This document shows, piece by piece, positions 27,825 through 36,917 of a stretch of DNA of 64,000 bases. The position numbers and the translations under genes were made by a program. Source of the stretch: Clostridia bacterium (GTDB lineage: Bacteria; Bacillota; Clostridia; Oscillospirales; Acutalibacteraceae); the NCBI GenBank assembly GCA_030532035.1, contig JAUNLX010000002.1:78451-142450 (forward strand), given 5' to 3'. The stretch's first letter is position 1, and each line of letters opens with the position of its first letter. Under the pieces are notes generated by a model. That model did no database searches. It was not told the origin of the DNA and saw nothing but the letters and a program-made list of their open reading frames with translations.

Positions 27825-29417
27825 TTGGCTTTTTCATATTCTAAACCCGAACCTTTGAATAACGATTTTCTGTCTTCCATGGATGAAATTTATAAATCTA
27901 TGGGAGAATTGAGCGAAGTTGAAAATTTTGTAAAACCTGATATATCGGAATCTGAACAAATAACAAATGAAAAAAAAGAAGAAAATTTAATTGAAAATAA
28001 TTCATCAAACTATCAAGAAGAAAAAGCAAAGCAAAGACAATATTGGTCTTTTATGGACGAAGTAGCACCTATACAAACAGAAAATTCTAAAGAAAATGAA
28101 GATAAGACTTCAGATGAAGATTTTCAAGCTTTGGAAAATTTTGGTAAATCTTTTTCTCCATCTTTGGTAGAAAAATTAAAGAGAGATTTTAATAAAACAG
28201 AAATTTCCTACGATGAAGAAGATGAAGAAGAGGAAACGCAAGAAGAGGAAATTTTTGAAGAAAAATCCGTCAAAAAAAGTTTTAAGGAAAAAAGAGCCGA
28301 AAAAAAACAGCTTAAAGAAGAAAAAAGAAAGCAAAAAGAATTAGAAAAAGAACAAAAATTGGAAATAAATACAAAAAAGATGAAAAAAGAAGAAAAAAAA
28401 GAAAATCAAGAATCAACAGATATTTTAGCTCAAGCTTTCAATGAAAAACCGATTAAAGATCGTTCGTTTGGCGAAGCTTTTAGAATTTTTGTTATCATAG
28501 TTTCTGTTATTGCAATGCTTGGTAGCCTTGGCTTTTTAGCCTTTAAGGGATACCAATCATGGAAAAACAAAAAGGTAAATGAACAAGTCAATCAAAGTAT
28601 TGATACTACAGCGACATGGGATAAAATACATGCTAAATATCCAAATATAAATTTTCCGCCTATGATGAATGTAAAATATGCAGATTTATATGCTCAAAAT
28701 CAAGATTTTGTAGGCTTTGTTTCAGTTGATGGTTTAGGTATCAATTTACCTGTAGTTCAAGGTAAAGACGACAATTTTTATCTTCACCATAATTTTCAAA
28801 AAGAAAAAAATCCCTATGGTACAGCTTTTTTAAGTGCTATCAATAGTTTTCCCAAAACAGGAACACAAGAAGAAGTTGAATCATTTAAACCCGATTTTAA
28901 TACTGTTATTTATTCACATAGTCTTAAATCTGGACAACAGATGTTTACAAATCTAAAGCAATATAAAGATGTTCGAAATTTTTCTAAAATCCCTATTATA
29001 AAATTTGAAACTCTATATAAAACTCATCAATATAAAATTTTCGCCGTTTTTATAACCAATGGTGGAAGAAATGGTGATTTAAATGGATATGTATTCAATT
29101 ACTTTTTTGCAAATCTTGCAAGTCCAGAAAAGAAAGCAGAATTTTTAGATGAAATTATGCAGAGAAGATTATATGATACAGGCGTTGATGTAAATGTTAA
29201 CGACAATATAATCACTTTATCTACTTGTACTTATGAATTTGAGGACGCGCGACTGGTTGTTTTGGGAAGAGAGCTTCGTCCTGGAGAAAGTACACAAATA
29301 GATCAGTCTAAAATAAAATTAAATAACAATCCCCGTATGCCTCAAGCATGGTATACAAAGCGTGGAGAAAATAATCCGTTTGCCAATAGTCCACAATGGA
29401 TTTTTAATTCTAAATAA
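27825..29417 (+). CDS. class B sortase with ~220-residue cytoplasmic extension
   Basis: About 530 residues. Residues 1-220 are hydrophilic and dominated by Glu/Lys (coiled-coil-like stretches around 130-210). A TM helix (~222-245, FVIIVSVIAMLGSLGFLAF) is followed by an extracellular sortase domain. Catalytic residues fit the family: His in VIYSHSLKSGQQMF, Cys in ITLSTCTYEF, Arg in LVVLGREL. Class B sortases are normally ~250 residues, so the N-terminal extension is unusual. TTG 27825 is chosen because AAGAGGTGAT directly precedes it. It is followed 14 bp later by a CinA-like membrane protein. No LPxTG/NPxTN substrate is visible in the window. Confidence 0.85.
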   Translation: MAFSYSKPEPLNNDFLSSMDEIYKSMGELSEVENFVKPDISESEQITNEKKEENLIENNSSNYQEEKAKQRQYWSFMDEVAPIQTENSKENEDKTSDEDFQALENFGKSFSPSLVEKLKRDFNKTEISYDEEDEEEETQEEEIFEEKSVKKSFKEKRAEKKQLKEEKRKQKELEKEQKLEINTKKMKKEEKKENQESTDILAQAFNEKPIKDRSFGEAFRIFVIIVSVIAMLGSLGFLAFKGYQSWKNKKVNEQVNQSIDTTATWDKIHAKYPNINFPPMMNVKYADLYAQNQDFVGFVSVDGLGINLPVVQGKDDNFYLHHNFQKEKNPYGTAFLSAINSFPKTGTQEEVESFKPDFNTVIYSHSLKSGQQMFTNLKQYKDVRNFSKIPIIKFETLYKTHQYKIFAVFITNGGRNGDLNGYVFNYFFANLASPEKKAEFLDEIMQRRLYDTGVDVNVNDNIITLSTCTYEFEDARLVVLGRELRPGESTQIDQSKIKLNNNPRMPQAWYTKRGENNPFANSPQWIFNSK

Positions 29418-29431
29418 GGAGACAAATAAAT

Positions 29432-30712
29432 ATGAATCTGAAGTTACTGAGTTTGATGATTGATATGACTCCTGAGCTTGCTGAAACACAGGCGGGAATT
29501 TCTGAAAGAATCAGCAAAGCATCGGGAATTTATGTAAACTTCGATAATTTCTATAAAGAGACAGATTTTATCGAAGCTCTTTCCAAGAATTTCATTGAAA
29601 GCGATACAATTTTGCTTTTTGCAGAGATTGATGTTTATCTCAAATTCAAACCATTTTTGAATAAAATATTTAAATTTAAAACAAAAGAAAACAGAACTCT
29701 CACAAAATTAATAAAACAAAATTATCCGGATATGGGAAATAGTAAAATAAAACTCCATTCAGTTTTTCCAGTAGGAGCGGAAATACTTGAGTCGCCTGAC
29801 GGGCTCTACTCTTCCTATATGATGAAATCAGAAAAGCAGACTCTTATTGTTATGCCATTGGATTCAGATAGAACAGATACGATTTTTGATATGTATGTTT
29901 TGCCTGAATTAAAAAAGTCAACTGCCCAAATGAAAATTGAACAGCTGAATGAAATAGAGGAATCTTCCGATATTGAAGAGAAAAATGATTTTATTCAAGA
30001 AGAACAAGAAAGAACGGAAATCAATAAAATTTTAGAAGACGAGAATAAAGACCCAGAAACAAAATTTATTGAAATCTGTAAAGCACAACTTAAAACTGTT
30101 GCTTTAGCAGATACGAATACAGTTGATTTTATTAGAAAAAAAGCAATAAAAAATCCAGAATTAAATGATGTTGTTTCATATTCTGATTATTTTGAAAAAA
30201 ACGAGCATGAAGATAATATGGAATATTGTAAACAACTTGCCTTTGGTGCATGGCAAGCTTCGTCGGCAGATATAGGTTTGGCAATTACAAATGTATATGC
30301 ATATCAAAAAGACGGACAAAAAAAATACTATATTTTAGTTGCGGCTTATGACGGAGAAAAATATTTTACCGACAGAATAGACGCAGTTGAATATCAGTCT
30401 TTGCCATTATTTATAGATAAAGCTGTTTTATCTCTCTTTTCTTTGGCGACTGAAGCTGTTGTTGCTCAAAGAAAACAGCCGATTGACACTGTAGAAAATG
30501 AAGTTTCAGAAGTTGAAACAACAGGCAAAAAGAAAAAAGACAAAAAAGAAAAAACATCTAAACTTCGTAACAAAAAATCGGCAAAAAATAAAGCCCCAAA
30601 CAAAAAGAGTAAAAAAGCAAGTATTGGTCAAAAACTGGCAATTACTTTCGCTGCTCTATGTTTTGCTGGAGCAATAGGTGGTTCAGTGTATATTTTCTTG
30701 AATTATATGTAA
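29432..30712 (+). CDS. membrane-anchored, divergent CinA-like protein
   Basis: 426 residues. The first ~165 resemble a MoCF/CinA N-terminal domain only in outline (SVFPVGAEILESPDGLY, then TLIVMPLDSDRTDTIFDMYVLPEL, as in the PVGTAPG...LLPGPP region). Residues ~220-355 resemble a CinA C-terminal domain (VVSYSDYF, ASSADIGLAITNVYA, YYILVAAYDG), but the AESCTGG catalytic segment is missing. A Lys-rich stretch (~365-400) precedes a C-terminal TM helix (ITFAALCFAGAIGGSVYIF), so it is tail-anchored. Probably non-catalytic. AAGGAG precedes the ATG; co-transcribed with the sortase. The last 30 bp overlap the convergent rsmA. Confidence 0.55.
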   Translation: MNLKLLSLMIDMTPELAETQAGISERISKASGIYVNFDNFYKETDFIEALSKNFIESDTILLFAEIDVYLKFKPFLNKIFKFKTKENRTLTKLIKQNYPDMGNSKIKLHSVFPVGAEILESPDGLYSSYMMKSEKQTLIVMPLDSDRTDTIFDMYVLPELKKSTAQMKIEQLNEIEESSDIEEKNDFIQEEQERTEINKILEDENKDPETKFIEICKAQLKTVALADTNTVDFIRKKAIKNPELNDVVSYSDYFEKNEHEDNMEYCKQLAFGAWQASSADIGLAITNVYAYQKDGQKKYYILVAAYDGEKYFTDRIDAVEYQSLPLFIDKAVLSLFSLATEAVVAQRKQPIDTVENEVSEVETTGKKKKDKKEKTSKLRNKKSAKNKAPNKKSKKASIGQKLAITFAALCFAGAIGGSVYIFLNYM

Positions 30713-31546
30713 TTTATTTGATATGTGAGCAAATTGTTCAAAAGATAAATTTTCTGCTCTCAAATTTGGACTTAAATCGAGACTTTCAAAAGTCTCGATT
30801 ATTTTTTCTTTGGATATATTGCAACCTCTACTGATTGAATTTATTGCCGTCTTTCGTCTATATAGATAAGCGGATTTTATTATATTAAAAAATAAGTCTT
30901 TGTCAGAAATATTGTAGTCAACATTTTGTTTAATATCAAAGGAAATAACAGCACTGTCAACTTTTGGGATAGGATAAAATAGAGACGCCTGAACAACAAA
31001 CTCAAATTTTGGCACAGTATAATAATTGATTGCACCACTAATTGCACCAGCACTTTTTTCTCCAAGTTTAGCAGTCAGGCGTACGCCAGCTTCTTTTTGC
31101 ACAAGTACAATTATTTTTTCAATAGGAAAATTTTTTTCGATGAAAAACATTAAAATATCAGTTGTTATATAATACGGTAGATTTGCAATTACTGCGACTT
31201 TTAATCCCTTAAAATTTTCGTCTATTATTTTTTTTATATCAGTTTTCAAAACATCGTCAAAAATTATTTCGACATTGTCAAAGTCAGACAGAGTTTCTTG
31301 CAAAATAGGTTTTAAGCTCGTATCAATTTCGATTGATATAACTTTTTTTGCTTTTGTTGCAAGTACGGAAGTCAAGCTGCCAATGCCAGGGCCAATTTCG
31401 ATTACTCCGTAAGTTTCGTCAATGTCTTTTGCCATCTTAGAACAAACCTCTCGGCTTAAAATAAAGTTTTGACCGAGAGATTTTGTGAAATTGAAATTAT
31501 ATCTGCCAAGTAAGGCTTTTATATGATGTAAATTATATAAGTCCAT
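30683..31546 (-). CDS. rsmA: 16S rRNA (adenine-N6,N6) dimethyltransferase
   Basis: Dimethylates A1518/A1519 of 16S rRNA. 287 residues. N-terminal KSLGQNFI, SAM-binding VIEIGPGIGSLT, ISIEID, NLPYYITT catalytic motif, and FYPIPKVDSAVI. Its start lies 1 bp from the DUF3048 gene stop, so it is likely co-transcribed behind it. Confidence 0.96.
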   Translation of the reverse strand: MDLYNLHHIKALLGRYNFNFTKSLGQNFILSREVCSKMAKDIDETYGVIEIGPGIGSLTSVLATKAKKVISIEIDTSLKPILQETLSDFDNVEIIFDDVLKTDIKKIIDENFKGLKVAVIANLPYYITTDILMFFIEKNFPIEKIIVLVQKEAGVRLTAKLGEKSAGAISGAINYYTVPKFEFVVQASLFYPIPKVDSAVISFDIKQNVDYNISDKDLFFNIIKSAYLYRRKTAINSISRGCNISKEKIIETFESLDLSPNLRAENLSFEQFAHISNKLHIIQENIH

Positions 31547-31547
31547 T

Positions 31548-32576
31548 TTAAGAAATTGAAGTGAGTCCAGAATTTGCTTGAGGAATCAAAGCTATATAAG
31601 ATTTTCCTTTGTTGAGTTTAATTTGATTGCCATTTTCATCTTTTAAGACAAGTTTTGCGTTTTTGTCATTCCCCTTAGTCCATTTGATTTTACTTACAGT
31701 ACCATTTGTGAAAACATAACCGTTGCCTGCAGACAAATCCATATCAATGGAGCCGGATTTATTGATGATTTTATATGAGGGGAAGTATAAAATTATAAGA
31801 TTTTTAACTCTAAAAGGTTTGCCCTCAAAGGATTTAAGTTGCTTAGAGCCATACTGACCACCATATGTTTTACTTTCTGAATCATATGAATATTGATAGG
31901 AAGCATAGTGGGAAAATTTGAAATTTACTTTTGTTGCCGAGTCGGCAAAACTTTTATCACTATCATTAAAGGCAAAATATGGTTGCAAACCGTCTTTTGC
32001 AGATGTTCTAAATTTTTTGTCTGATATAGCCTTTTTTATGAGTTCATTATTTGAGTACCCAGTGTGTTCCGAGGGGACATTTCTGGAAAAATCTCGTTTG
32101 AAATATACTCCATGCATTCCGTCTATATGGTCAGTATTGTTTCTGCGCATCATGGCTTGTGCAGTATCTGAGCAGCCCCAATGAACGAAAATAGAATCAA
32201 AATTTTCTGCTAATTCTACAAAATCGATTCTTGCACTTCTGATAGAACCTGCTTTGGGAATTTTATTTACATCAGCATAAAGCCAAAGCATTCTCGTTAC
32301 TCCGCCCTCGGCTAACCCCTCTATCACAACATCTGGAGAATCAAAACCCCATTGAGGTCTTGCAGGATAAGCGTTATTTATTGAAATGGCAATAGGTCTT
32401 TTTCCCACAGCATTGGAATCAAAACCATCTTCGCCAGTCAATGGATTTAAAACTGAAACTTTCTTTGGGGGATCTTGTTTAGGCGTTGCTGATTTGCCCT
32501 TTTTCTTTTTACATGAAGTAAAAGAAAAAATTAAAGTCAGACAGATACAAAATATTAAGAGTTTTTTTGCTTTCAT
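31548..32576 (-). CDS. DUF3048 (YerB-like) lipoprotein
   Basis: 342 residues. A lipoprotein signal peptide (MKAKKLLIFCICLTLIFSFTSC) ends in the lipobox SFTSC, followed by a Lys-rich linker. The YerB/DUF3048 core has RPIAISINNAYPARPQWG, VVIEGLAEGGVTRMLWLY, GSIRSARIDFVELAENFDSIFVHWG and a C-terminal beta-rich domain. The function of this family is unknown; it is membrane-attached on the outside of the cell. Confidence 0.9.
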   Translation of the reverse strand: MKAKKLLIFCICLTLIFSFTSCKKKKGKSATPKQDPPKKVSVLNPLTGEDGFDSNAVGKRPIAISINNAYPARPQWGFDSPDVVIEGLAEGGVTRMLWLYADVNKIPKAGSIRSARIDFVELAENFDSIFVHWGCSDTAQAMMRRNNTDHIDGMHGVYFKRDFSRNVPSEHTGYSNNELIKKAISDKKFRTSAKDGLQPYFAFNDSDKSFADSATKVNFKFSHYASYQYSYDSESKTYGGQYGSKQLKSFEGKPFRVKNLIILYFPSYKIINKSGSIDMDLSAGNGYVFTNGTVSKIKWTKGNDKNAKLVLKDENGNQIKLNKGKSYIALIPQANSGLTSIS

Positions 32577-32651
32577 GGGACACCCCCGAAAAATATATAT
32601 TTTTAATAATTATAGTTATATTTTACTTTGTTTTCAAGTCTTTCAGGGCGA

Positions 32652-34430
32652 TTAGTGACTTATGTTAAATTGCGCATTATACAATTTGTAATAATCTCCT
32701 TTTAGTGTCATCAATTCTTCATGAGTTCCCTGTTCTTTAATTCCATGATCGTCAAGATATACGATTTTATCAGCATTTTTAATTGTAGATAACCTGTGAG
32801 CGATTACGAGGACTGTGCGTCCTTTCGATAAAAGATTTAAGGACTTTTGAATATTTATTTCTGTTTCAGTGTCGAGAGCACTTGTCGCTTCATCTAAAAT
32901 CATTATTGGTGGATTTTTAAGAAAAATTCTTGCAATACTGATTCTCTGTCTTTGACCACCAGAGAGCGTCATACCACGCTCGCCGACGATAGTTTCATAT
33001 TTATCGGGTAAAGAATCAATGAAATTATGAATTTCAGCGGCTTTTGCAGCAGAGATGACTTCTTCCATAGTTGCTCCTGGTCTGCCATAACGAATGTTTT
33101 CTAAAATACTGTCGGCAAAAATAAATACATCTTGTTGAACAATTCCAACTTGTTCACGAAGAGAATTCAAAGTCAAATCACGAATGTCAGTGCCACCTAT
33201 AGTTATTTTGCCGTCAGTGATTTCATAAAATCTCACTAATAGTTGACACAAAGTCGTCTTTCCAGAACCAGACGGTCCCACAACAGCAACTTGACTTCCC
33301 TGTTTTACGGTTAGATTTATATCTTTTAATACTTTTTTGTTCTCTGAATTATCTTCTGTTTCTCCATACGAAAAGCTTACATTTTCATATACAATATCAC
33401 CATTTAATGGTCGTATATCTAAAGTGCCATCAGAACCGAAAATAATAGGATCAGTTCTCATTATTTCTGCCAATCTTACAAGTCCTGCTTTTCCATTAGA
33501 GAACATCTCAAAAAAAGTTATTATTTGGTTTATCGGCATCAAAAAAGCATTGACAAACATAACAAAAGTCATCAAGTCGACAAGACTCATTGTATTTTTT
33601 GCAACATAATATCCGCCCACAGATATTATTATTAAATTTAAAATACCTGCAGTGGCAATTACTCCACTCTGAAAAGCTCCCATAACTTTATAAAAAGTTT
33701 TTTTAGCCGATTTATAGAGATTATTTGCGGTGTCAAATTTTTCAGCTTCTAAACTTTCGTTGTTAAAAGCTTTTGTTGTTCTTATGCCTGAAATGCTACT
33801 TTCTATATTTGAGTTTATAATTGCAACTGTGTTTTTTAATTTTAGAGAACTTTTTTCCATTCTTTTTTTCATTGCAAAAATTAAAATTAAAAGAAAGGGA
33901 ATTAAGATAAATAAAATTAAAGCAAGTTGCCATCGTATTACCAGCATACAAATAAAAGAACCAACGAGTGTAGTCGTTGAAATCAAAGCCATTTCTGGGC
34001 CATGATGAGCAAGTTCTGAAATTTCAAATAAATCTGAAATCATACGAGATAACAAAGTTCCAGTTCTATTTTTATCAAAAAAGCTGAAATCCATATGTGA
34101 TATATGTATAAATAGATCACGACGCATATCGGCTTCCATTTTTACACCCATCATATGACCTCGATAAGTTACAATATACTGAAATATTGCTCTTAAAAAT
34201 AAAGAAAACATTAATCCGAGCATTATGAGAAGAAAGTAAAGATATTTTTTCTCTGCCAAAACATTTTGAAGTGCAAATCTTGTTATCATTGGAAAAGCAA
34301 GAGTGATGAGTGAAATGCCCAGTGCGCAGACAACATCCAAAATCAAAATATTTTTATATGGTTTAAAATAACTTGCAAAAATAGAAAATAAAGATTTCTC
34401 AAATCTCGACTTTCGCTGCAATTCTGTCAT
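32652..34430 (-). CDS. ABC exporter, fused permease and ATPase
   Basis: 592 residues: six TM helices in residues ~25-310 (type I exporter fold), then an ATPase with Walker A VVGPSGSGKTTL, signature LSGGQRQRISIAR, Walker B IMILDEATSALD and H-loop IAHRLSTI. MsbA/LmrA-type half-transporter that would homodimerise. The lone gene gives no hint of substrate. AGGAGG precedes the ATG. Confidence 0.92.
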   Translation of the reverse strand: MTELQRKSRFEKSLFSIFASYFKPYKNILILDVVCALGISLITLAFPMITRFALQNVLAEKKYLYFLLIMLGLMFSLFLRAIFQYIVTYRGHMMGVKMEADMRRDLFIHISHMDFSFFDKNRTGTLLSRMISDLFEISELAHHGPEMALISTTTLVGSFICMLVIRWQLALILFILIPFLLILIFAMKKRMEKSSLKLKNTVAIINSNIESSISGIRTTKAFNNESLEAEKFDTANNLYKSAKKTFYKVMGAFQSGVIATAGILNLIIISVGGYYVAKNTMSLVDLMTFVMFVNAFLMPINQIITFFEMFSNGKAGLVRLAEIMRTDPIIFGSDGTLDIRPLNGDIVYENVSFSYGETEDNSENKKVLKDINLTVKQGSQVAVVGPSGSGKTTLCQLLVRFYEITDGKITIGGTDIRDLTLNSLREQVGIVQQDVFIFADSILENIRYGRPGATMEEVISAAKAAEIHNFIDSLPDKYETIVGERGMTLSGGQRQRISIARIFLKNPPIMILDEATSALDTETEINIQKSLNLLSKGRTVLVIAHRLSTIKNADKIVYLDDHGIKEQGTHEELMTLKGDYYKLYNAQFNISH

Positions 34431-34452
34431 TGTATCCTCCTAATAAATCGTA

Positions 34453-35064
34453 TTATGATAATATTTTTTTTATTTCATTGATTTTATTTTTATTTAATTT
34501 AATTTTTCTATTGGTGTGAATTTCTCGATTAAGCTCTTCAATATTTTGTAAAATATTTTCACTTTTTATGGGAGAATTTTTATGTATCATATATGCATAA
34601 CCACGAACCCAAACTTTGACACCGTAATAGTCCAAGTAATTTGCCAGCAAATAAATTTGCCTTTTTACTTGCTTTATGGGGTTGCGTACAGCTTTTTTGT
34701 AAGTATTTCCCGCTTGTGTAGTCTTGTATTTTAACCACTCGTAGTCTTCTTCATTACCAACAATTTTTCCTATATAATTTTTAATTTCAATTATAAAAAC
34801 ACCGTTTTGATTTACGATGACATTGTCAAGTTCAGTTAATCTCCCATCAAATGAAATTTCAACATTTGTAAAAAGTAAGTCATTTTTAGAAAGTATACTT
34901 TTTATCAATTTTTCGGCTTTTTCTTCCCCGATTATACCTGCGATATGTTGCTCATCAATATAATTTGTAAATTTTTTGTTTTTATAATCAGCAAATATTG
35001 AGATTAAAATTAAGAGTAAAAAGAGTAAAAAAATCAAAAAAATTATTAAAATTAATTTTGTCAT
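34453..35064 (-). CDS. NERD-domain protein with N-terminal TM helix
   Basis: 203 residues. One TM helix (residues ~3-25) is followed by a nuclease-related NERD domain: GIIGEEKAEKLI, then GRLTELDNVIVNQNGVFIIEIKNYIGKI, which holds the D...ExK pattern of restriction-endonuclease-like folds. The role of such membrane NERD proteins is unknown; DNA cleavage is only inferred from the fold. Confidence 0.82.
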   Translation of the reverse strand: MTKLILIIFLIFLLFLLLILISIFADYKNKKFTNYIDEQHIAGIIGEEKAEKLIKSILSKNDLLFTNVEISFDGRLTELDNVIVNQNGVFIIEIKNYIGKIVGNEEDYEWLKYKTTQAGNTYKKAVRNPIKQVKRQIYLLANYLDYYGVKVWVRGYAYMIHKNSPIKSENILQNIEELNREIHTNRKIKLNKNKINEIKKILS

Positions 35065-35151
35065 GGATAAAGTTCATCTCTTCGTTTTCATATATTTTAA
35101 ACATTATATCTGATAAAATCAATTAAACACAAGAAGACTTAAATTGAATGC

Positions 35152-35187
35152 AAAAAGAACGCCTATAAAAATCTAAGCGTTCTTTTT
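35152..35187 (-). terminator. terminator downstream of the ArsC/Spx-like gene
   Basis: AAAAAGAACGC (35152-35162) pairs with GCGTTCTTTTT (35177-35187). T runs flank it in both directions, so it can serve either strand; the minus-strand gene stop is 14 bp away. Confidence 0.85.
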
Positions 35188-35200
35188 AAATTTTTATTGT

Positions 35201-35557
35201 TTATTTTAGGAATTTTTCTTCCCATTGCGTTTGTTTGAATCCGACAAGTATAAAATCGTCGCCGATTACCAAAGGTCTTTTAACTAACATTCCGTCAGTT
35301 GCAAGTAATTTTAACATTTCATCTTCAGTCATTTTTGGGAGCTTGTCTTTTAGATTTAATTCTCTGTATGCCATACCACTTGTGTTGAAAAATCTTTTTA
35401 TTGGTAAATCACTTTTACCATACCATTTTTTTAATTCTGTATAATTGGGGTTATCAATTTTTATATCTCGAAATTCGTATTCTATTTTATTTTCATCTAA
35501 CCAATTTTGTGCTTTTTTACAAGTTGAACATTTAGGATAACAGATAAATTTAATCAT
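35201..35557 (-). CDS. ArsC/Spx-family protein
   Basis: 118 residues. Thioredoxin-like fold with CYPKCSTCKKAQNWL near the N-terminus (CxxC at CSTC) and RDIKIDNPNYTELKKW, LPIKRFFNTSG, DGMLVKRPLVIG, the typical ArsC-family core. The CxxC suits Spx/MgsR-like redox regulators or a YffB-like reductase; an arsenate role is unsupported because no ars genes are near. ATG 35557 is chosen because GAGGTGA lies just upstream. Confidence 0.85.
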   Translation of the reverse strand: MIKFICYPKCSTCKKAQNWLDENKIEYEFRDIKIDNPNYTELKKWYGKSDLPIKRFFNTSGMAYRELNLKDKLPKMTEDEMLKLLATDGMLVKRPLVIGDDFILVGFKQTQWEEKFLK

Positions 35558-35710
35558 AATCTTCACCTCAAATAAAATTTTTAGACAAATTTAGAATATC
35601 ATATATTTTAATATAATCCAAAATATATTTATTAAATTAATATTTTTTGTAACAAACGAATATTGTTTACTTATATTAGTTATTGCTTTGATTTTCTATT
35701 ACTCTTATTT

Positions 35711-35758
35711 AAAAAATACGGTAACTGATATTTAAATCAATTACCGTATTGATATGTG
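35711..35758. repeat. 48-bp direct repeat, distal copy
   Basis: Identical over 48 bp to 37146-37193. It contains the hairpin TACGGTAA/TTACCGTA (35717-35748), which in the minus direction is followed by a T run. The other copy is the terminator of the tRNA gene, so this copy looks like a duplicated tRNA 3' flank. Confidence 0.9.
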
Positions 35759-35815
35759 TAGTATCACCTAACAATTGATACAATGCACCCTCTAATGTGA
35801 TAGAGGGCGCAAACT

Positions 35816-36106
35816 TCAATAAATGACCGTTACTGTAATGTCTTTTTCAATATCTAAGAAAGACTGACCATTGAAGCATTTTTCAGAAAGCACTTTTTGG
35901 ATAATTTCCTGTGGGATATCGCCCTCTTCTGGAATTTCATATTTGCAAATACATTTACCATTCTCTGAAATATCCCAAATGACAAGCCACGCTTTTCCTT
36001 CAGATATCTCTGGTTGGAGTACATAAGTTGTACCGCTATATTCAAACTCTGCTTCATGAGAGTGTGAAATTAAATCCACCAATTCATCCATTTTAATACC
36101 TATCAT
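35816..36106 (-). CDS. small acidic protein, candidate immunity protein
   Basis: 96 residues, acidic, no TM helix: MDELVDLISHSHEAEFEYSG..., a beta strand pair (TYVLQPEISEGKAWLVIWD) and a C-terminal strand ITVTVIY. No family recognised with confidence. AAGGGGG precedes ATG 36106. It directly follows, with an overlapping ATGA, a truncated frame that looks like the C-terminal tail of a larger protein (36103-36225). That toxin-tail/immunity order, the small acidic nature and the location suggest an immunity protein. Confidence 0.6.
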   Translation of the reverse strand: MIGIKMDELVDLISHSHEAEFEYSGTTYVLQPEISEGKAWLVIWDISENGKCICKYEIPEEGDIPQEIIQKVLSEKCFNGQSFLDIEKDITVTVIY

Positions 36107-36225
36107 ATTTTAACCCCCTTAAATAATCTTTTATGTTTTTCATAAATTGTGTCGCTCGGAAAAATCTTTGTTGGATTTTGACTACGTTTTCCATTTGGAT
36201 AAAAATGCACATGCAATGACTTTTT
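36103..36225 (-). pseudogene. C-terminal remnant, possibly of a polymorphic toxin
   Basis: A 40-residue frame with no start, bounded upstream by a TAG at 36226-36228. It reads HVHFYPNGKRSQNPTKIF and ends KRLFKGVKI. The stop overlaps the start of the 96-aa gene. The HVHxYxxG ending resembles C-terminal ends of secreted toxin domains; the rest of the gene is missing. Confidence 0.4.
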
Positions 36226-36432
36226 CTATCTTATTAACTATAATCAATACCATATATAAGCATTTCGTACTTGTCAAATGTTATAAAGGTAAATAATCTT
36301 CGCTTTACTGAAAAAATAAAGTTTACAGCATTATATGTAAAAGAATAAAACATTGTTTTTTATTAAAAAATTTCGCATTTACTATTGACATTTACTAAAT
36401 TTATTGGCAGGGATAAATATGATAATTCTTGA

Positions 36433-36585
36433 AATGCAGAAACAGTGGATGACGGCACTCAAAATTGGGTACACTATCGGAATGGTACAATTAATGAGGG
36501 AGAAAAAAATAAAAACCCTCGTATATGGAACAAAGACACTGGTCTGAACAATAACCCTGTCAAAAGGAGGAAGAAGAAAAAATGA
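36433..36585 (+). pseudogene. C-terminal remnant, possibly of a polymorphic toxin
   Basis: A 50-residue frame starting right after a TGA at 36430-36432, with no initiation site. It reads DDGTQNWVHYRNGTINEG, then NPRIWNKDTGLNNNP, and ends in a Lys-rich tail. Its stop overlaps the ATG of the gene at 36582 (ATGA). The composition and placement before an acidic small gene resemble the tail of a toxin gene in front of its immunity gene. Confidence 0.45.
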
Positions 36586-36917
36586 ACCAATTTGAACTTT
36601 TTACGATGATATTTTATGTTTTGGATGCAGAGTGGGATGAAACACAAGATAGAATTTTAGGAGATTTTCTTAGTGGTGCGAATCCTTTTCTATTCGAAGA
36701 TTTGAGCTCTGCCGACCCGGAAATATATAAGCAATTCTGTGAAATTGTAACAGAGCCTATCACAGTTGAAAACAGCTATATTATTGCTTCAAAATATATT
36801 GCGTCATTAAATAGCAATATTATTTCTAAAGCATTTAAGAGCATTACTGAAGATGAATGGGTGGATAGTGTTAAGGAATTTCTATCAGAGGAGCATAAAG
36901 GCGAAACAAGAGCATGA
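36582..36917 (+). CDS. small acidic protein, probable immunity protein
   Basis: 111 residues, strongly acidic and helical: MNQFELFTMIFYVLDAEWDETQD, FLSGANPFLF, SADPEIYKQF, and ENSYIIASKYIASL. No catalytic motif or signal. AAAAGGAGGAAG is a strong ribosome binding site. It overlaps a toxin-like tail upstream and a truncated DUF4926-like gene downstream (ATGA). I infer an orphan immunity protein kept after loss of its toxin; family not confirmed. Confidence 0.65.
   Translation: MNQFELFTMIFYVLDAEWDETQDRILGDFLSGANPFLFEDLSSADPEIYKQFCEIVTEPITVENSYIIASKYIASLNSNIISKAFKSITEDEWVDSVKEFLSEEHKGETRA

Noticed and set aside
35201..35557. Arsenate reductase assignment
   Set aside because: No ars operon context, and the CxxC pattern equally fits Spx/YffB-type proteins.
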